A stretch of 64,000 bases of DNA from Pseudocercospora fijiensis CIRAD86 (GCF_000340215.1 NW_006921540.1:3797402-3861401), one strand, 5' to 3'. Shown: positions 8,898 to 21,076, counted from the stretch's first letter. Notes: generated by a model not told the origin, from the letters alone. A program made the numbers and translations.

Positions 8898-11150
8898 ATG
8901 GAGCAGTCCAGCATATTGCAGCTGCCGGAAGAACTGCTGCTGCTCTGGCATGCTCACAGAGCGGAAGTCATCCTCTCGGCGGGAGTGCTGCTGGCCATCG
9001 TGCGCTTGGCTCTGCACTGGAGAAGGAGGAAAGCCGAAGTAGTCCTCACTCCATTGGCCTCCCCAGTAGACGAGAAAAAGGCCAAGGCATTTCCCGAGAC
9101 GCAACGTGTCGAGAAAGCGGCAGTCCGAGATGAAGCACAAGTCAAGATCCAGACCAAGGCGAAGGGCCCGAAAAGAGTCAAGGGAATCCGCAGTGTGAAG
9201 GCCAAGCAGAATGAAGCACCAGCATTCGATCGCATACAGCCATATGTCTTTTACTTCTCTCTGGGCGGATCCACAAGAGCATATGCCGAGACTCTGGCCT
9301 CGAATTTGCCTGGACAAGCGAAGATACTACCCCCAGTAGTATATGACCTGACCGACATCGACTACGACGACTTCTTCATTTCTCCTCCCAAACAAGAATC
9401 CTCTTCCACAGCCGCCTTCTATACCATCCTCATCCCAAGCTATAACATCGATACCGAGCTCACAAACTTTATCGATCATCTGAAAGAGACTCATCATGAC
9501 TTCCGAATCGACACGGCTCCACTGTCTGCCTTGGCAGGTTACAGCGTGTTTGGCATTGGAGACCGTGTAGAGTGGCCGACTGAAGAGCAGGGATATTGCA
9601 CTCAGGCAATTGAGATTGACAGATGGATGGCGAAGCTGACAGCCCGAAAGAGGGCCTTTCCCCTGGGCCAAGGAGATGCGAAGGGAGACGACCTGGAACT
9701 ACGGCTAGAAGAGTGGTCAAGAGGTGTGCAAAACATCATGCAAGATCTAAGCGAGGGCAAAGGTCTGGGAGAAGGCGCACCAGGGAGCGGAGAAGCTCTA
9801 GAAAGCGGCGATGAGGCAGACGATGGCGATGAAGGGGAGACTCTGGTCCCACGTAAAGGCGATGCAGCTGATCTCGAAGACATGAAAGCACCAATTCCTG
9901 TGGACTTCACTACCACAAGCAAGAAGTCTGGCTCGCCTGCAGAACCAAAGGCAATGGTACCTGTCACCTCCCCCACCTACACATCTCTCACAAAGCAAGG
10001 CTACACTATTGTGGGCACACATTCCGGCGTCAAGACGTGTCGATGGACCAAGTCGGCCCTCCGTGGTCGCGGCTCGTGCTACAAATTCTCCTTCTACGGC
10101 ATCAACTCACACCAATGCATGGAAGCCACACCGTCACTCTCATGCAGCAACAAATGCGTCTTCTGCTGGCGACATGGCACCAATCCTGTTGGCACGACTT
10201 GGCGATGGCAGGTGGACGAGCCCGATCTCATCTTTGACGGCATCAAAGCTGGCCACTACCAGAAAATCAAGCAGATGAGAGGTGTGCCAGGAGTGCGTGC
10301 TGAGCGATTTGCGGAAGCTATGCGCATTCGACATTGTGCTCTGTCATTGGTTGGCGAACCAATCTTCTATCCTCACATTAACCAGCTGCTTGCCATGTTA
10401 CACGCAGAGCACATATCTTCCTTCCTAGTGTGCAATGCTCAGCATCCTGACCAATTAGCCACACTCGGCCCAGTGACCCAGCTATACGTCTCGATCGATG
10501 CCTCAAACAAAGAGACCCTCCGCAAGATCGACCGACCACTTCATCGCGACTTCTGGGAACGCTTCATCCGCTGCATGGACATTTTGCGGGAGAAGCGCTT
10601 CACACATCGCACTGTCTTCCGATTGACACTAGTCAAAGGCTTCAACGTAGACGAAGAAGCGAAAGGCTACGCTGACCTCGTCGAACGAGCACTACCCGGC
10701 TTCGTAGAAGTCAAAGGCGTGACCTACTGCGGCACTTCCACAGCAGCCGGAGCTGGACTCAGCATGCAGAACGTACCTTTTTACGAAGAAGTTGCCGCTT
10801 TCGTGGTAGCACTAGAAAAGGAGCTCAACCAAAGAGGCCTAGAGTATGGCATCGCCGCCGAGCATGCGCATTCTTGTTGCATCCTGCTCGCCGACAGAAA
10901 TCGCTTCTTCAAGGCGAGTATGGTAGATGGCATCAAGCGTTGGCATACTATCATCGACTACCCGGCTTTCTTCCGATGCCTCGAGAGTGGCAAACCTTTC
11001 GCGCCAGAAGATTACGTTGGCGAGGCTACGCCGGAATGGGCGCTTTGGGGTAATGGTGGCTTCGACCCGAGGGATGAGAGGGTTGATCGCAAAGGACGGC
11101 CAAAGGATATCACGACAAAGGTCGGCGGTGGTAAGGTGGTTGAATTGTGA
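8898..11150 (+). CDS. TYW1: TYW1, tRNA 4-demethylwyosine synthase
   Basis: Radical-SAM enzyme that converts N1-methylguanosine-37 of tRNA-Phe plus pyruvate into 4-demethylwyosine, the second step of wybutosine synthesis. With the ATG at 8898 the protein is 750 residues. It has an N-terminal membrane helix (ILSAGVLLAIVRLAL), a flavodoxin-like FMN domain starting at FYFSLGGSTRAYAETL (about residue 118), an acidic linker (about 290-370), and the radical-SAM domain with the cluster motif CSNKCVFCW (C-x3-C-x2-C, about residue 415) followed by RHGTNPVGTTWRW, then SIDASNKETLRKIDRP and a C-terminal region ending near FEPEDY-like sequence. All family landmarks are present and length is normal. An earlier in-frame ATG at 8823 would add 25 residues; the later start gives the usual helix-first N-terminus. 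Confidence 0.95.
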   Translation: MEQSSILQLPEELLLLWHAHRAEVILSAGVLLAIVRLALHWRRRKAEVVLTPLASPVDEKKAKAFPETQRVEKAAVRDEAQVKIQTKAKGPKRVKGIRSVKAKQNEAPAFDRIQPYVFYFSLGGSTRAYAETLASNLPGQAKILPPVVYDLTDIDYDDFFISPPKQESSSTAAFYTILIPSYNIDTELTNFIDHLKETHHDFRIDTAPLSALAGYSVFGIGDRVEWPTEEQGYCTQAIEIDRWMAKLTARKRAFPLGQGDAKGDDLELRLEEWSRGVQNIMQDLSEGKGLGEGAPGSGEALESGDEADDGDEGETLVPRKGDAADLEDMKAPIPVDFTTTSKKSGSPAEPKAMVPVTSPTYTSLTKQGYTIVGTHSGVKTCRWTKSALRGRGSCYKFSFYGINSHQCMEATPSLSCSNKCVFCWRHGTNPVGTTWRWQVDEPDLIFDGIKAGHYQKIKQMRGVPGVRAERFAEAMRIRHCALSLVGEPIFYPHINQLLAMLHAEHISSFLVCNAQHPDQLATLGPVTQLYVSIDASNKETLRKIDRPLHRDFWERFIRCMDILREKRFTHRTVFRLTLVKGFNVDEEAKGYADLVERALPGFVEVKGVTYCGTSTAAGAGLSMQNVPFYEEVAAFVVALEKELNQRGLEYGIAAEHAHSCCILLADRNRFFKASMVDGIKRWHTIIDYPAFFRCLESGKPFAPEDYVGEATPEWALWGNGGFDPRDERVDRKGRPKDITTKVGGGKVVEL

Positions 11151-11844
11151 GTAGATTCGGAGTCTGCTTCCTAGGTCTCACTTACATAACGTTCGACATA
11201 AGTTGACGTGGTGGAGGAAGTACAGCCCTCGCGGCATCCATCGAGATAACTCTCTTGTCAAATAAGTACCAACGAAGCAAAGACCTAAGCTACCCTGATT
11301 GATGCGGAATGCAGCATCTCCCTCCTGCAAGACAGTCGTGGAGCGATGAAGTCATGCTATCGCTCTTCCGCATTTCCACACAACAGTCTCAACGTCCCTG
11401 CATCCAGGCACCACAAGCCTAGTAAAAGCTGGTAGTCCGCTATCTACAACCTAACACTGTGTTTGCACAGCTTTAGCAAGATCATCATCCGAACAAATAC
11501 ATTGCTGATCGCCCGAACTATATACATCTCATATTCGAATCAAATCACCGGTCGGAAAAATTCGCTGCTAGCTTACTTCCGCTTCCCACAAGTATAGGAA
11601 CTAGATCCGCACTCACTCCTACAGTCTGTAGTCTGGTTCAGACAGAATGGAACTTCGTTAATTCGCATGCATGAAATTTCCTCGTGCAAGAGCTGTAACA
11701 ACATTCACTCACTAGGCGCAGCTAAAGAGGTCAAAGCTCCACTAGCGCGAATCTGTCTAGGCAACTCCATGGCGCAGCTTTTTCTTTCGACCCCCATGAT
11801 CAGACTTTCCTGTTCTTCCTATCCCAAACGCTGGAGACGCCAAG
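11151..11844. other. Intergenic region, no gene recognised
   Basis: 694 bases between TYW1 and the 2EXR-like gene. Only short open frames; nothing recognised. Confidence 0.6.
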
Positions 11845-12573
11845 ATGGGTGGCAAAACGCCAGATGCTACCAGGGCATCTAATCCCTATCGACCAACCTT
11901 AGTCGTAAGAACAGCCGACCGAGTCAGTTACACCTTCGAGTGCGCCTTCGAGATCTCGAATGAGGGTTTAAGGGAGCAGAAAGAGGCGGATACTCTTACC
12001 AACCGGCCGATCACCGCACCAAGCAACCCGAAACCGCCAAAGAAGGCATCTATCCTCGGCATCCCGCAGGAGCTACGCGACATGATCTCTGAATACGTCT
12101 TCACCAACGTCATCGAGCTCTCAAAAGACAAGAAATATCCAAACAAATGGCAGAGATCGAATCTCGGCCTCGTCCAATCTTGTCGCCAGCTTTACTCAGA
12201 GACTCGAGAGATGTAAGCACACCTACCTCTAATCCTCACCCATCTAATATCGCTAACCCAATCCCTTGCGTTCAGGTACTACAAATCCAACACTTTCAAA
12301 GCAGAATTCTCCCTCGACGTGATTGGTTTTCTACGAGACAAGAACGACCGTGATGGCCTAGCTTGGTATCTGCCTTTGGTCAGGGAGATCAGGTTTTGGG
12401 ATTTCACGGCGTATGTGACGGATGATGGCAAGCGGGAGCGGCTGAGACGTCAGAGGGAATCTTTTTATAGGATTTGGGGGTTTGAGCTCAGGCCTGGTGT
12501 GTTGCGGATGGCGAGGAAGACTGGTGGTGGGGAGATTGTTTGGGATGTTGTGGAGAGTGACTCGTCGGCTTGA
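11845..12573 (+). CDS. F-box-like/2EXR-type hypothetical protein
   Basis: Two-exon gene, product 221 residues. The marker is SILGIPQELRDMISEYVFTN (about residue 75), the F-box-like 'LP.ELR..I...V' segment of the fungal 2EXR/F-box-like group, followed by the usual LGLVQSCRQLYSETREMYY and YKSNTFKAEF segments. The last two are joined only after removing a 63-nt intron (12213-12275; GTAAGC donor, GCTAAC branch, TTCAG acceptor). The ATG at 11845 (AAGATGGG) is the first in frame. Members of this group are numerous in Pezizomycotina and mostly of unknown function; a ubiquitin-ligase adaptor role is often assumed from the motif but not shown here. Confidence 0.75.
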
Positions 12574-12972
12574 GGGCGAGAAGTCTTGGACGAAAGGTTC
12601 CGGCGAGGTGATGAGGAGATTGGGATCAGGGTACTATGCGACTTGGAGTCGTGGGCATATCTCTTGGCTTCCAGGCGATGATGTAAAGTACATTCGTCCG
12701 TGCCGCTCACCTCGAGTCGCTGACGTGGACAGGACTGTGGAAGAAGACGTAAATTCCCACCGATCAGGACCTGCCCAACATGAGCGGAAAGCCGTATCCA
12801 TTCGGCAATTCGAGGGCTGAGTGGAATGTCTGGGTACAAGACGAGCTCTGCATTTGTCTGCAAAAATTGAGGCAGTAAGCCGCAGCATGTCATTGAGTTC
12901 ATATCTCGCGCAGGCGTTTTCGGTTTCTCAGCCAAGTCATCTAGACGAAAGAAAGCTCATGCCAAAAAGCGG
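12574..12972. other. Intergenic region, no gene recognised
   Basis: About 400 bases between the 2EXR-like gene and the tRNA terminator. Open frames here are antisense or short and resemble nothing known. Confidence 0.55.
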
Positions 12973-12980
12973 AAAAAAAA
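12973..12980 (-). terminator. RNA polymerase III terminator of the tRNA gene
   Basis: Eight T residues on the minus strand directly after the discriminator base of the tRNA, as expected for Pol III termination. Confidence 0.85.
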
Positions 12981-13061
12981 TAGCCCAGCAGAGAATCGAA
13001 CTCTGGCCTTGGAGTCACCGAAGTATAGAAGCTCCACGTTCTACCCCTAAACTACTGGGCT
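12981..13061 (-). tRNA. tRNA-Arg (anticodon TCT) with a 10-nt intron
   Basis: Read on the minus strand this folds into a complete cloverleaf: a 7-bp acceptor stem (AGCCCAG with CTGGGCT), T8, a D arm with stem GTTT/GAAC and loop AGGGGTA, a 5-bp anticodon stem (TGGAG with CTCCA), a T arm CAGAG-TTCGATT-CTCTG, and discriminator A. The anticodon loop is 17 nt instead of 7: CTTCTA, then TACTTCGGTG, then A. An intron of 10 nt after position 37 gives anticodon TCT (arginine, codon AGA). A T8 terminator follows. The isotype depends on this intron placement, which is the canonical one. Confidence 0.88.
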
Positions 13062-13750
13062 GGCAATCCCAGAATATCTGGTGCATGTACAGACTCATCG
13101 AGTTTTTGGGCTGCCAAGCCTTCGAAGGTGACTCACTCCTGATGACAGCCTGAGCTTGGCTTGAAGGGACTGCGCTTGTCAGCCATACTTCTGATTCGCT
13201 TTGATCGAATGTAAGCAATACAGAGGAGTAGACAGTCACGATCAAGTCCAACCAATATGCAATTGATTACTCTTTCCACATTCGCCGCCGAAGCACTTGC
13301 TCTGCCGTGAGCTCAGCCGTCCGACTCGACGGGAACCAAGTTCGCACCGGCGAGCCATTTGATGAGATTCACCAGCTTTCACTGCAAGGACGACGGATAG
13401 GAATATTCCCTGACTAGATTTACCGACTTCATCAACAAGGTCGGCGACATGGAGAAGCCAAGCAAAGCGTACTGAAAGTTTCTGGCCGACGTTAATGCAG
13501 TTGGCGAGATTCTCGAGTACGAAAATTCTCATTGGTTAGTGGCTTTAACTGCTCTGATTATTGAGGGCCGGAAAGCAGCGAAGACTCGTGGATGATGCTT
13601 CTAGGTCACATTTTGCCATGCTCGGGCTGATATTCGGGCTCTCCTTTGAGAAGAAGATTACTAGGGTTTTGCTGATTTCAAGAATACGATAGAGACAGTA
13701 GCAGAGCAGACCTTGGACCTCATTGAATTTGATTGAATTTAGTCGGGCTG
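13062..13750. other. Region between the tRNA and the copia element
   Basis: About 690 bases of normal-composition DNA without a recognisable gene. The end of it, GATTT at 13751-13755, is the left target-site duplicate of the copia insertion. Confidence 0.55.
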
Positions 13751-13755
13751 GATTT

Positions 13756-13878
13756 ACTTGATGTAAACTGTGATATATTTAGAAGAGGGCTAATCTATAG
13801 AAAGCCCAAAGATGAAGTGTGCACAGTTGCAGCCTTAGGCATCATGCACGTGATAGCCTACACACACACTCTTCAAGT
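13756..13878 (-). repeat. Copia 3' LTR (left copy, 123 bp)
   Basis: A 123-bp direct repeat of 26048-26170. Both copies begin ACTTGA and end TCAAGT, a 6-bp inverted terminal match. The two copies differ at about six positions, every one of them CpA or TpG in one copy and TpA in the other. The purine tract expected next to a 3' LTR lies immediately inside it (13879-13887). Confidence 0.9.
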
Positions 13879-13887
13879 CACCCCCTT
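13879..13887 (-). other. Copia polypurine tract
   Basis: On the minus strand AAGGGGGTG abuts the 3' LTR, the usual position of the plus-strand DNA primer. Confidence 0.7.
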
Positions 13888-14011
13888 ATCGCGTGCATAC
13901 AGCCAAACAAACAAACTAGTAAAGCAAACAAAGGGGTATTAGGTATAGAAACAACTAGACTACTTTCAGGCTATTATAACAGAGCAATTAAACAAACACA
14001 ATGTCTTCTAT

Positions 14012-14209
14012 TGTAAGAAGGGTTATATTAGTAGGTAGATAGGGTAGTAGTAAATCAGTATAGTATTCGATAGAGATCTAAGAGGAGAGGGAGGAAGGCA
14101 GGCCAGTTAGCCCAACGCCAAGCGCCAAGCCCTGCCTGAGGCATCGAGACCCTAGCTTCACTCGAGCCTAGTTATATACCAATCACGTGTAACCTCTTTA
14201 GTCCTAATA
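14012..14209 (-). repeat. Gypsy 3' LTR (left copy, ~198 bp)
   Basis: Direct repeat of about 20877-21076. Starts TG; its other end reads CCTAATA here but CCTAACA in the other copy, so the canonical CA end was mutated. About a dozen differences from the other copy, all transitions and nearly all CpA/TpG versus TpA. A purine-rich AGAAGGGAAGCG lies just inside it, a plausible polypurine tract. Confidence 0.9.
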
Positions 14210-17200
14210 CACGCTTCCCTTCTAAAGGCCGCGCCCTCGCGGCCGGTTTATATACTATTCTCAACCTCTGTCGCTACTAACTTAGTAGGTCTAGCAAGCT
14301 TCTTAGTCCGCGCTAAATTGAATACGCAATCACCGATTATATAACTATATTAAACCTTACCTCTAATATAATATAATATCTAACTCTAGCTGCGCTATCC
14401 TTATATATAATAAAGTGATATATAACTACGAGAATTAAGGACTATCGACTAATTACAATACGAGCGTACCTTCCCTACTATAATAGGTAGGTATACGGGG
14501 TATTATAGCACTGCCCCCGTTCTACGTAATATCGTACCGAGTTCTTTGCGTCTACTCTAAAAGACCTAGCTATGTCCGCTTCCGAGGGTTGTCTACTTCC
14601 GAGGGTTTGTTCTTATTATTACGAGGGCTATTATTGTTCGTAGTTTCGCTAGCCCTAATTAGTTAGGTTTAGTAGCCTTTAATTGTTAATCTTATCTTAT
14701 CTTTTTAGAAAAAACACAGCTCGTCTAGTTTCTATAGGTAAAGGCTATTATAAGTATAGTAGTAGAGGTTCGCCTCGCTTAAAGGGTTAGATAGATCGAG
14801 GAGTAACCTATTGTCCGCAAGATCGACCCCGGCTAGCTTAGCTCTATAGTTTTGCCCTTAGTTAGTTAGTCTATTAAGCTACTTAATCCTTTTAAGCCTT
14901 AATATTTTAACTTAGCCTTAAAGTTTTGATTAAACCTTTAATAGGCTCAATCTTTTAACTTAGTTAGTATAGTGCCTTAGGCTCGTAGTATAGGTAAGGT
15001 TATACCTACGGCGTAGCGGCAATAGTAAGTAATGTTAATAATAGCGGCGCTAGCCGTCTTGGCGCCAACTTTACCTTGCTTCTAATTTTCTTCCTTAACT
15101 AATAACATACCCCGCAATACCGTTACTAATATAGCCGCGCCGGCCGCGCCGTCCTCGCCGATTGCCTAGGCCTTAAGGCCTCGATAGAATAAGGGAACAA
15201 GAGGGGGACCTAAAGGGCACGTTAGTAAAGAGGTAGAGTCCTTAAAAGAGTAGGTAATTAGTTAACGCGTCGTGGCGCGCCTAGTATAGTCTTGTTATCC
15301 TTTGTTACTAACAATTAATTGCCTCTAATTAGTTAGCTAATAGCACCCCGGAGGTAGCATTATTCCTAGGCGACATTATAGGCCCTTAGCCTTCTTCTTA
15401 TTCTTCACACTAGTCTAATACTTATCTAACAACTTAGTTATATCTTTAAAAGAACCTTTAGCTTCCTACGAGTCCTATTTAGGCGAATAGCCTTACTACC
15501 TTAATAGGTACTCCTTCTTGCCTTGTCTAGTCCGGTGCTTTAGGATACGTTCTATAGACTATAGTTCTTTACTATTAGCTAGTATATCCTCGGATTTAGC
15601 AGGTGCTTTATCCCCTTCGCGTAGATAGTACGGCTTAAGGAGGGATATATAGAAGGTGTTATAAATAGTGTAATAAGGTAGAAGCTATAACTAATAGGCC
15701 TAGGTGCCCCTAGGTTCTCGGATACGGAAAGGGCTAATGTACCTTAGTGCGAGTTTAGGCCTTGTTTTGCTATTAGGCGAGGGGTGTTTGCGGATACGGA
15801 GGTTCTTCGTGCTAAGTATAACTAGGTCGCCTTGCTTAAAGGTTATTAGAAGGTGGTATTTGTTATAGTAGGCCTTCTAATAGGCCTAGGCCTTTGCTAG
15901 TTTGTTAGCTATCTTAGCGTGAATTTCTCGCATCTTTTAAACCCTCTTAATAGCCGCTAGTGTTTCAGATTAACCTTAACCCGCTTCCCTTTCCTTACGC
16001 TCGGCCTCGAGCGATAAGGGGTCTTATAGTATAGCAGCGTTTTAGCCTATTATAGCGAAATAAGGTAACACCTTAGTGGATGAGTAGATACTGTTATTAT
16101 ATACGAATTCGGCTAGTTATAGGAGGTTGACCTAGTCGTTAGGGTTCTTATTGATATAGCTACGCAGGTACTACTACAGGGTAGCATTCTGTCTCTCTGT
16201 TTGACCGTTAGCCTATAGATAGAAGGCTATTAATAGCCGATGCTTTAGTCTTAGCTATAGGCATATTTCGCTCTAATAGTGCGATATGAATATCGAGCCC
16301 CTATCGGAGACTATCCCCTTAGGGGTTCCCTAATAGGTATAGAAGATGTTAGTCTATAGCGCCTTAGCTAGGTCAATAGCCGTCCAATCCTTTCAAGCAG
16401 GAATGTAACGAGCGCCCTTAGTGAACCGGTCTACGACAACTAGGATAGCATTATACATATCCTTGCTTCCTCTACGCTTAGCAGGCGGAAGGCCTGTAAT
16501 GAAATCTATTATAAGCTTAGCAAATGGCTTCTTTAGAATAGGGAGTAAAGACAACTCGCTAAATAGTAAGTGCTTTAGGGCTTTAACTCGTTAATATACG
16601 GCACACGTGTTTACGTAGTCCTTTATATCCCGCTTACTATTTAGCTAGTAGTATGTGCGCGATAGTAGCTCGTGCGACCTCTCTATACTATAGTAACCGG
16701 CAAGCTTACTATTATAGTGTCGCTTAAGAAGCTCTTATCGGATCGAATGTTTAGCGGAGACATAGTATCTACCCTTAAACTTCAAATAACCTTTGTTATC
16801 GATCGACTAGTTGTTACTCTTACTAGATCGAGTCTTTCGCCTACTTACAAGCTTGTCTATACGTTTAGTAGCAAAGGCGTCCCTCTGCTAAGCCCGTAAC
16901 AGCTTATCTATAAACGATTAACTATCCCTATTTGCAAGGTTATTTAATAGTACCCTCGCTATTAAACGAGGTACGTATTATATGCATCTAATAGCACTAG
17001 TAGCCGGATTAACTATATTAGTGCTATCGCTATTACTATATATTACGATGTCGACTAGGGAGTTATTATAACTTCTCCTATCTGTATCCTTAGCCCTTGC
17101 CTTAATACGCACTATTAATATAGTAAGAGCATTAACATACTTCAAGCCGTCGCGGAGTCCGGTAAGCCGCTTATCCTACGCTTACTTATTAACAATACGG

Positions 17201-18225
17201 GCTATAGCAATCTTATGCTATAGGGTTGGAAACAATAAATTAATGGATTGCTAAGTCCCGCTATCGTAATTAGGTCGCCTCGATAGGCTATTAGTAGGGT
17301 TGCTTACGCCTAGCCGATATAATACATTAAAATCAAACCTAGCGAGGTAGACGGCCTATCTAGCCTATCGACCTATAACTCTAGTAACCTTAGTAATGCT
17401 ACGGAGGTTGTTATAGTCTATATAGACCTGTATCGTATATTAGGCCCTATCGAGGTAATGCCTCTAATGCTTAAAGGCCTCGACAATAGCTAAGAGCTCT
17501 TACTCGTAGGTCTCGTAGCGACGCTTAGCATCGATTATCTTCCTCGAGAAGAAGGCAATCGGGTGCTAGTAATTGTTATTAGCCTATTGTAACATAATAG
17601 CTAATATAGCAAACTGTAAAGCGTTAGTCTTAATGCGGATCTGTTTGCTTAGTACGAAATAGTGCAATAAGGGGACTTTAGTAAAGCGCTGCTTCAAACC
17701 GTTAAAAGCGGCTCGCGCCTTGTTAGTCTATTTGAACTCCCTAGTCGGGTTAGCCTTAGTTTTAGTAAGCTTAGTTAGGGGCATTACATGCCGTAAATAG
17801 CCCTTAATAAATCGGCGATAGAAGTTAGCAAAACCGAGGAACGACTGTAGCTCCTTAATTAACGTAGGAACAGGCTATTTAGTAATAGTTTTAATCCGTT
17901 TAGGATTAGCCTTAACACCCTTAGTTAATACGAGGAAGCCGAGGAATGATACCTCTTTAGCAGCAAAGGTACATTTAGAAGGCTTGCAATACAAGCTATA
18001 AGCCCTTAGGCGATCGAGTACCTTACGGACTGTAGCCTAGTGTTCCGCAATGTTAGGAGAGTGTATATAAACTAGGATGTTATCTAGGTAAACTATACAG
18101 AGGTGATCTAATAGGCCTAATAGGGCCCGATTGATATAGGACTAGAATATTGCAGGGGCGTTTGCTAGCCTAAATAGCATAACTAGATACTCGAAATAGC
18201 TATAGCGGGTACGGAAGGCTGTTTT

Positions 18226-18699
18226 CTATTTATTACCCTTACGGATGCGGATGCGATAGTATGTATCCTTAATGTCTAATATAGTATAGTAGTAGGTACT
18301 AGAAAGGCGATCGAGGGTCTTATTAATAAGAGGAAGTAGATAGCGATCTTTAATAGTAACAGCATTAAGCCTACGATAATCGACATAGAGGCGCAGGCTA
18401 CTATCCTTCTTTAGTACGAACAGGATAGGGGCACTAGCAGGGCTGTTACTATACCGTATCCGGCTATTAGCTAGGTTTTCCTCTAGGTACTTACGCAATA
18501 TAGCAAGCTCTCGTTTACTAAGGTTGTAGAGGGGTCCAAAAGGGACCTCTTTGCCCTCTATAATATTAATCTTATAATCCGTCTCTTTAAATATAGGCAA
18601 TGTCGATGCTAAGTAGTGTTTAAACATATTAATATAGGTCTCTCGAATAGGTTCTAGTATACGCTTAAGCTGTTTAGGATCTATGCTATTAGGGGGCAC
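18226..18699 (-). pseudogene. Gypsy reverse transcriptase fragment
   Basis: The longest surviving open piece of the gypsy pol, 157 codons. It contains the RT entry segment PFGPLYNLSKRELAILRKYL and LYVDYRRLNAVTIKDRYLLP followed by FYxILDIKDTYYRIRI, i.e. palm and fingers up to the first catalytic aspartate. It is cut by stop codons on both sides and is part of the dead element. Confidence 0.85.
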
Positions 18700-18852
18700 T
18701 AGTTCATCGTTATTACTACCGAGCAGGTCGGTAGTTAGATTAGCTAAGGCGGGAGTTAGGTTGCTAATAAACAGGACCCTAATATTATTAGGACACTCGC
18801 TAATGTCGATGTGTTTAATGTCCTCTTTCCTAGCGATTCCAAATCGCTATTA

Positions 18853-19212
18853 TTAACTGCCTAAGTCTATAACTACCGCATAGTACTTAAGAATAGGGTT
18901 CCTAATAACAATGTCGGATAGGAGGCTGTCTATGTCTACCGCGTAGGCAGTGAAGTTTAGTAGGCGCTCATTGCCGAGGTCGTCTCTTAGGGCTATATAG
19001 ACATAGTAGGCTCCGTAGGTTAAGTGCCGAGCGTTATTAAACCAAGCAAGGGTTAGCAGGTTAGTCCTAGGCAGCTGTCGAAGGTCTAATTGCTTAGCTA
19101 GGCGATAGCTAATAAGGGCACTAACTAAATTTCCGGGATCTAGTATAACCTTAGTCTTATAGTTAGTCCTATGCGTGTCCGATACGAGATAGGTACGTAT
19201 AATAGCTAGCAC
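18853..19212 (-). pseudogene. Gypsy protease fragment
   Basis: Open piece of 119 codons upstream of the RT fragment. KVILDPGNLVSALISYRLA sits where the retropepsin D-S/T-G active site is expected; here it reads D-P-G. Position between the Gag zinc knuckle and RT supports the call. Confidence 0.6.
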
Positions 19213-20876
19213 AATGTCGATGGTCTTACGCCGTACGAGGCTAATAGTTAGTGCGGCGCTTACTCTTTTTTCGAAGGACCGATAGGGGTAGTATTAGCGG
19301 CTAAAAGGTGCTTACGGTGCTTAGCGGTAGTACGGTCGATTCGGGCCTAGTCCTTAGGTTTGTCGCATTGGCCTAGTAGATAGCTAGTGCTATTATAGTT
19401 AAAGCACTTCAATCCGGTCGGGAGATTGTTGCTATAGCTATTGTTGCTACTATTATTAGTTAAGCGATTAGTACTGTAGGGATACGAGCCCCTTCTACGG
19501 CCCCTATTACGGCCTCCTCTATATAGCCGCCGGCTACGGCTTCTTCTACGGTCGTTGTTACTATTCCTATTATTAGCGTTGTTGTCTTAGTAGGAACCTT
19601 GATTTCCTCCGCGGCTACGGTTGCTACGGTTGCTAGTAGGTCGGATCCTTAATTCTAGTCGTTGCTAGAGCTAGACAGCTCGTTTAGCAGTTTCGACTTC
19701 GACTATAAATTGAATGCGTATAAGATTAGCTTGTTTAAACACACGGCGGCGGTCTAATTTAAGGACTAATTCCTATCTCAATTTAGGGCGTATTTCGGAG
19801 ATCTAGATAGAATTAGTTTTAGTCGGGAGGTCGTCTTCGAGGGTCTTTAAATAGGCCTTAAATAAGCGAGCCGATTAATTAGTCTTTTGTTTAGCTCGAA
19901 GGTACTAGTCCTAAGCGTATTATTGCCTTAGTATAGGGTTCCTAAGGGTGTCTAGTATAATAGTTTTGTAGGTTTGCTACTAAATAGCGGTCTAATTAGT
20001 AAGGGAGTTAAAGTGGTCATCCTAGGTACGCTTTAGGTCTCTATTAATGTATTGTATAGTATAGACGACTAGCGAATAGTCGTCTAGCAGGGCCCTTAGT
20101 GCATTTCGTTAGTTAAGCTTACAGTTACGAATGTAGTCGTTGTATTGCTTTCGACTAGAGCTATCAAACACGGTACAGTCCTTGAGTTTAGTATCCTTCT
20201 TCTAGACTAGGACTAATAGTAAGGAAGGCCCTACTATCGGCTTAGTGTTGGTTATTAGGGCCTCCTAAAGGCGGCGAATTTCGAGGAGGTTATCCTTTAG
20301 CTATTGTTCTTAACGTAGGGCAGTAAGCCTGTTTTAGGTAGCTTCTTAGAGTCTCCCTACTAGTTAGGGCCCAAAGGCTAGTTAGCTATATCGACGGTTA
20401 ACAATATTGTTAAGAATGTCGTCGACAGGCAATTCTAGATTATTACCTAGAATTACAGGTTCTTCTTTAATAGGCTCTCCGGTAGGCTCTTTAGTAGGAG
20501 GCACTTTAGCAGGCACTTTAGCGGGAACTGTGCTACTAGCGTTGTTATTGCTAGCGCTGCTAGCGGCAGCACGGTTATTGTTGCTTCGTAATAAGCCGGC
20601 TATTGTAGTAGGGGGTAACACTAATAATATATTATTAGCCCCTAAAATGCGGATGTAGCGGAATTAGTAGATATTAGTCTAGTACGATTGACTTAGTGTA
20701 GTAGGCCGTATAGAAGGCCTTGCTTAATGATTAGTACGGTTGTTTCGATGGAATAGTACGTATAGGTCCCGTTCTTCGGGCGCAATATAGTTAGATTAGT
20801 CTTGTTCGTAGCTATACCGCTAAAAGCTTGAAATAAGGACTATCTAGCTGCTGCCCTTAAAGGGTAGATCGAATAC

Positions 20877-21076
20877 TGTATAAGAAGGGTTATATTAGCA
20901 GGTAGATAGGGTAGTAGTGAATTAGTGTAGTATTCGATAGAGATCTAAAAGGAGAGGGAGGAAGGCAGGCTAGTTAGCCTAACGCTAAGCGCCAAGCCCT
21001 GCCTAAGGCATCGAGACCCTAGCTTCACTCGAGCCTAGTTACATACTAATTACGTATAACCTCTTTAGTCCTAACA
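20877..21076 (-). repeat. Gypsy 5' LTR (right copy, ~200 bp)
   Basis: Right copy of the nested LTR. It has a 2-bp TA insertion near its inner end (TGTATAAG instead of TGTAAG) and keeps the CA terminus at 21075-21076. TCTAT at 21077-21081 is the right target duplicate. Confidence 0.88.

Noticed and set aside
13242..13532. A 96-codon minus-strand frame beside the tRNA
   Set aside because: No domain and no convincing composition; it stops and starts like random sequence, so it was left as intergenic.
20382..20621. A clean 79-codon frame rich in Ala/Pro/Thr/Asn
   Set aside because: Not an independent gene: it lies upstream of the gypsy zinc knuckle on the same strand and is best read as the N-terminal part of the element's Gag.
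14012..21076. CRISPR-like or other spaced-repeat array in the AT/TAG-rich region
   Set aside because: The many short repeated words (CTAGC, TATAG, TAGTA) come from RIP and low complexity; there is no regular repeat-spacer spacing.
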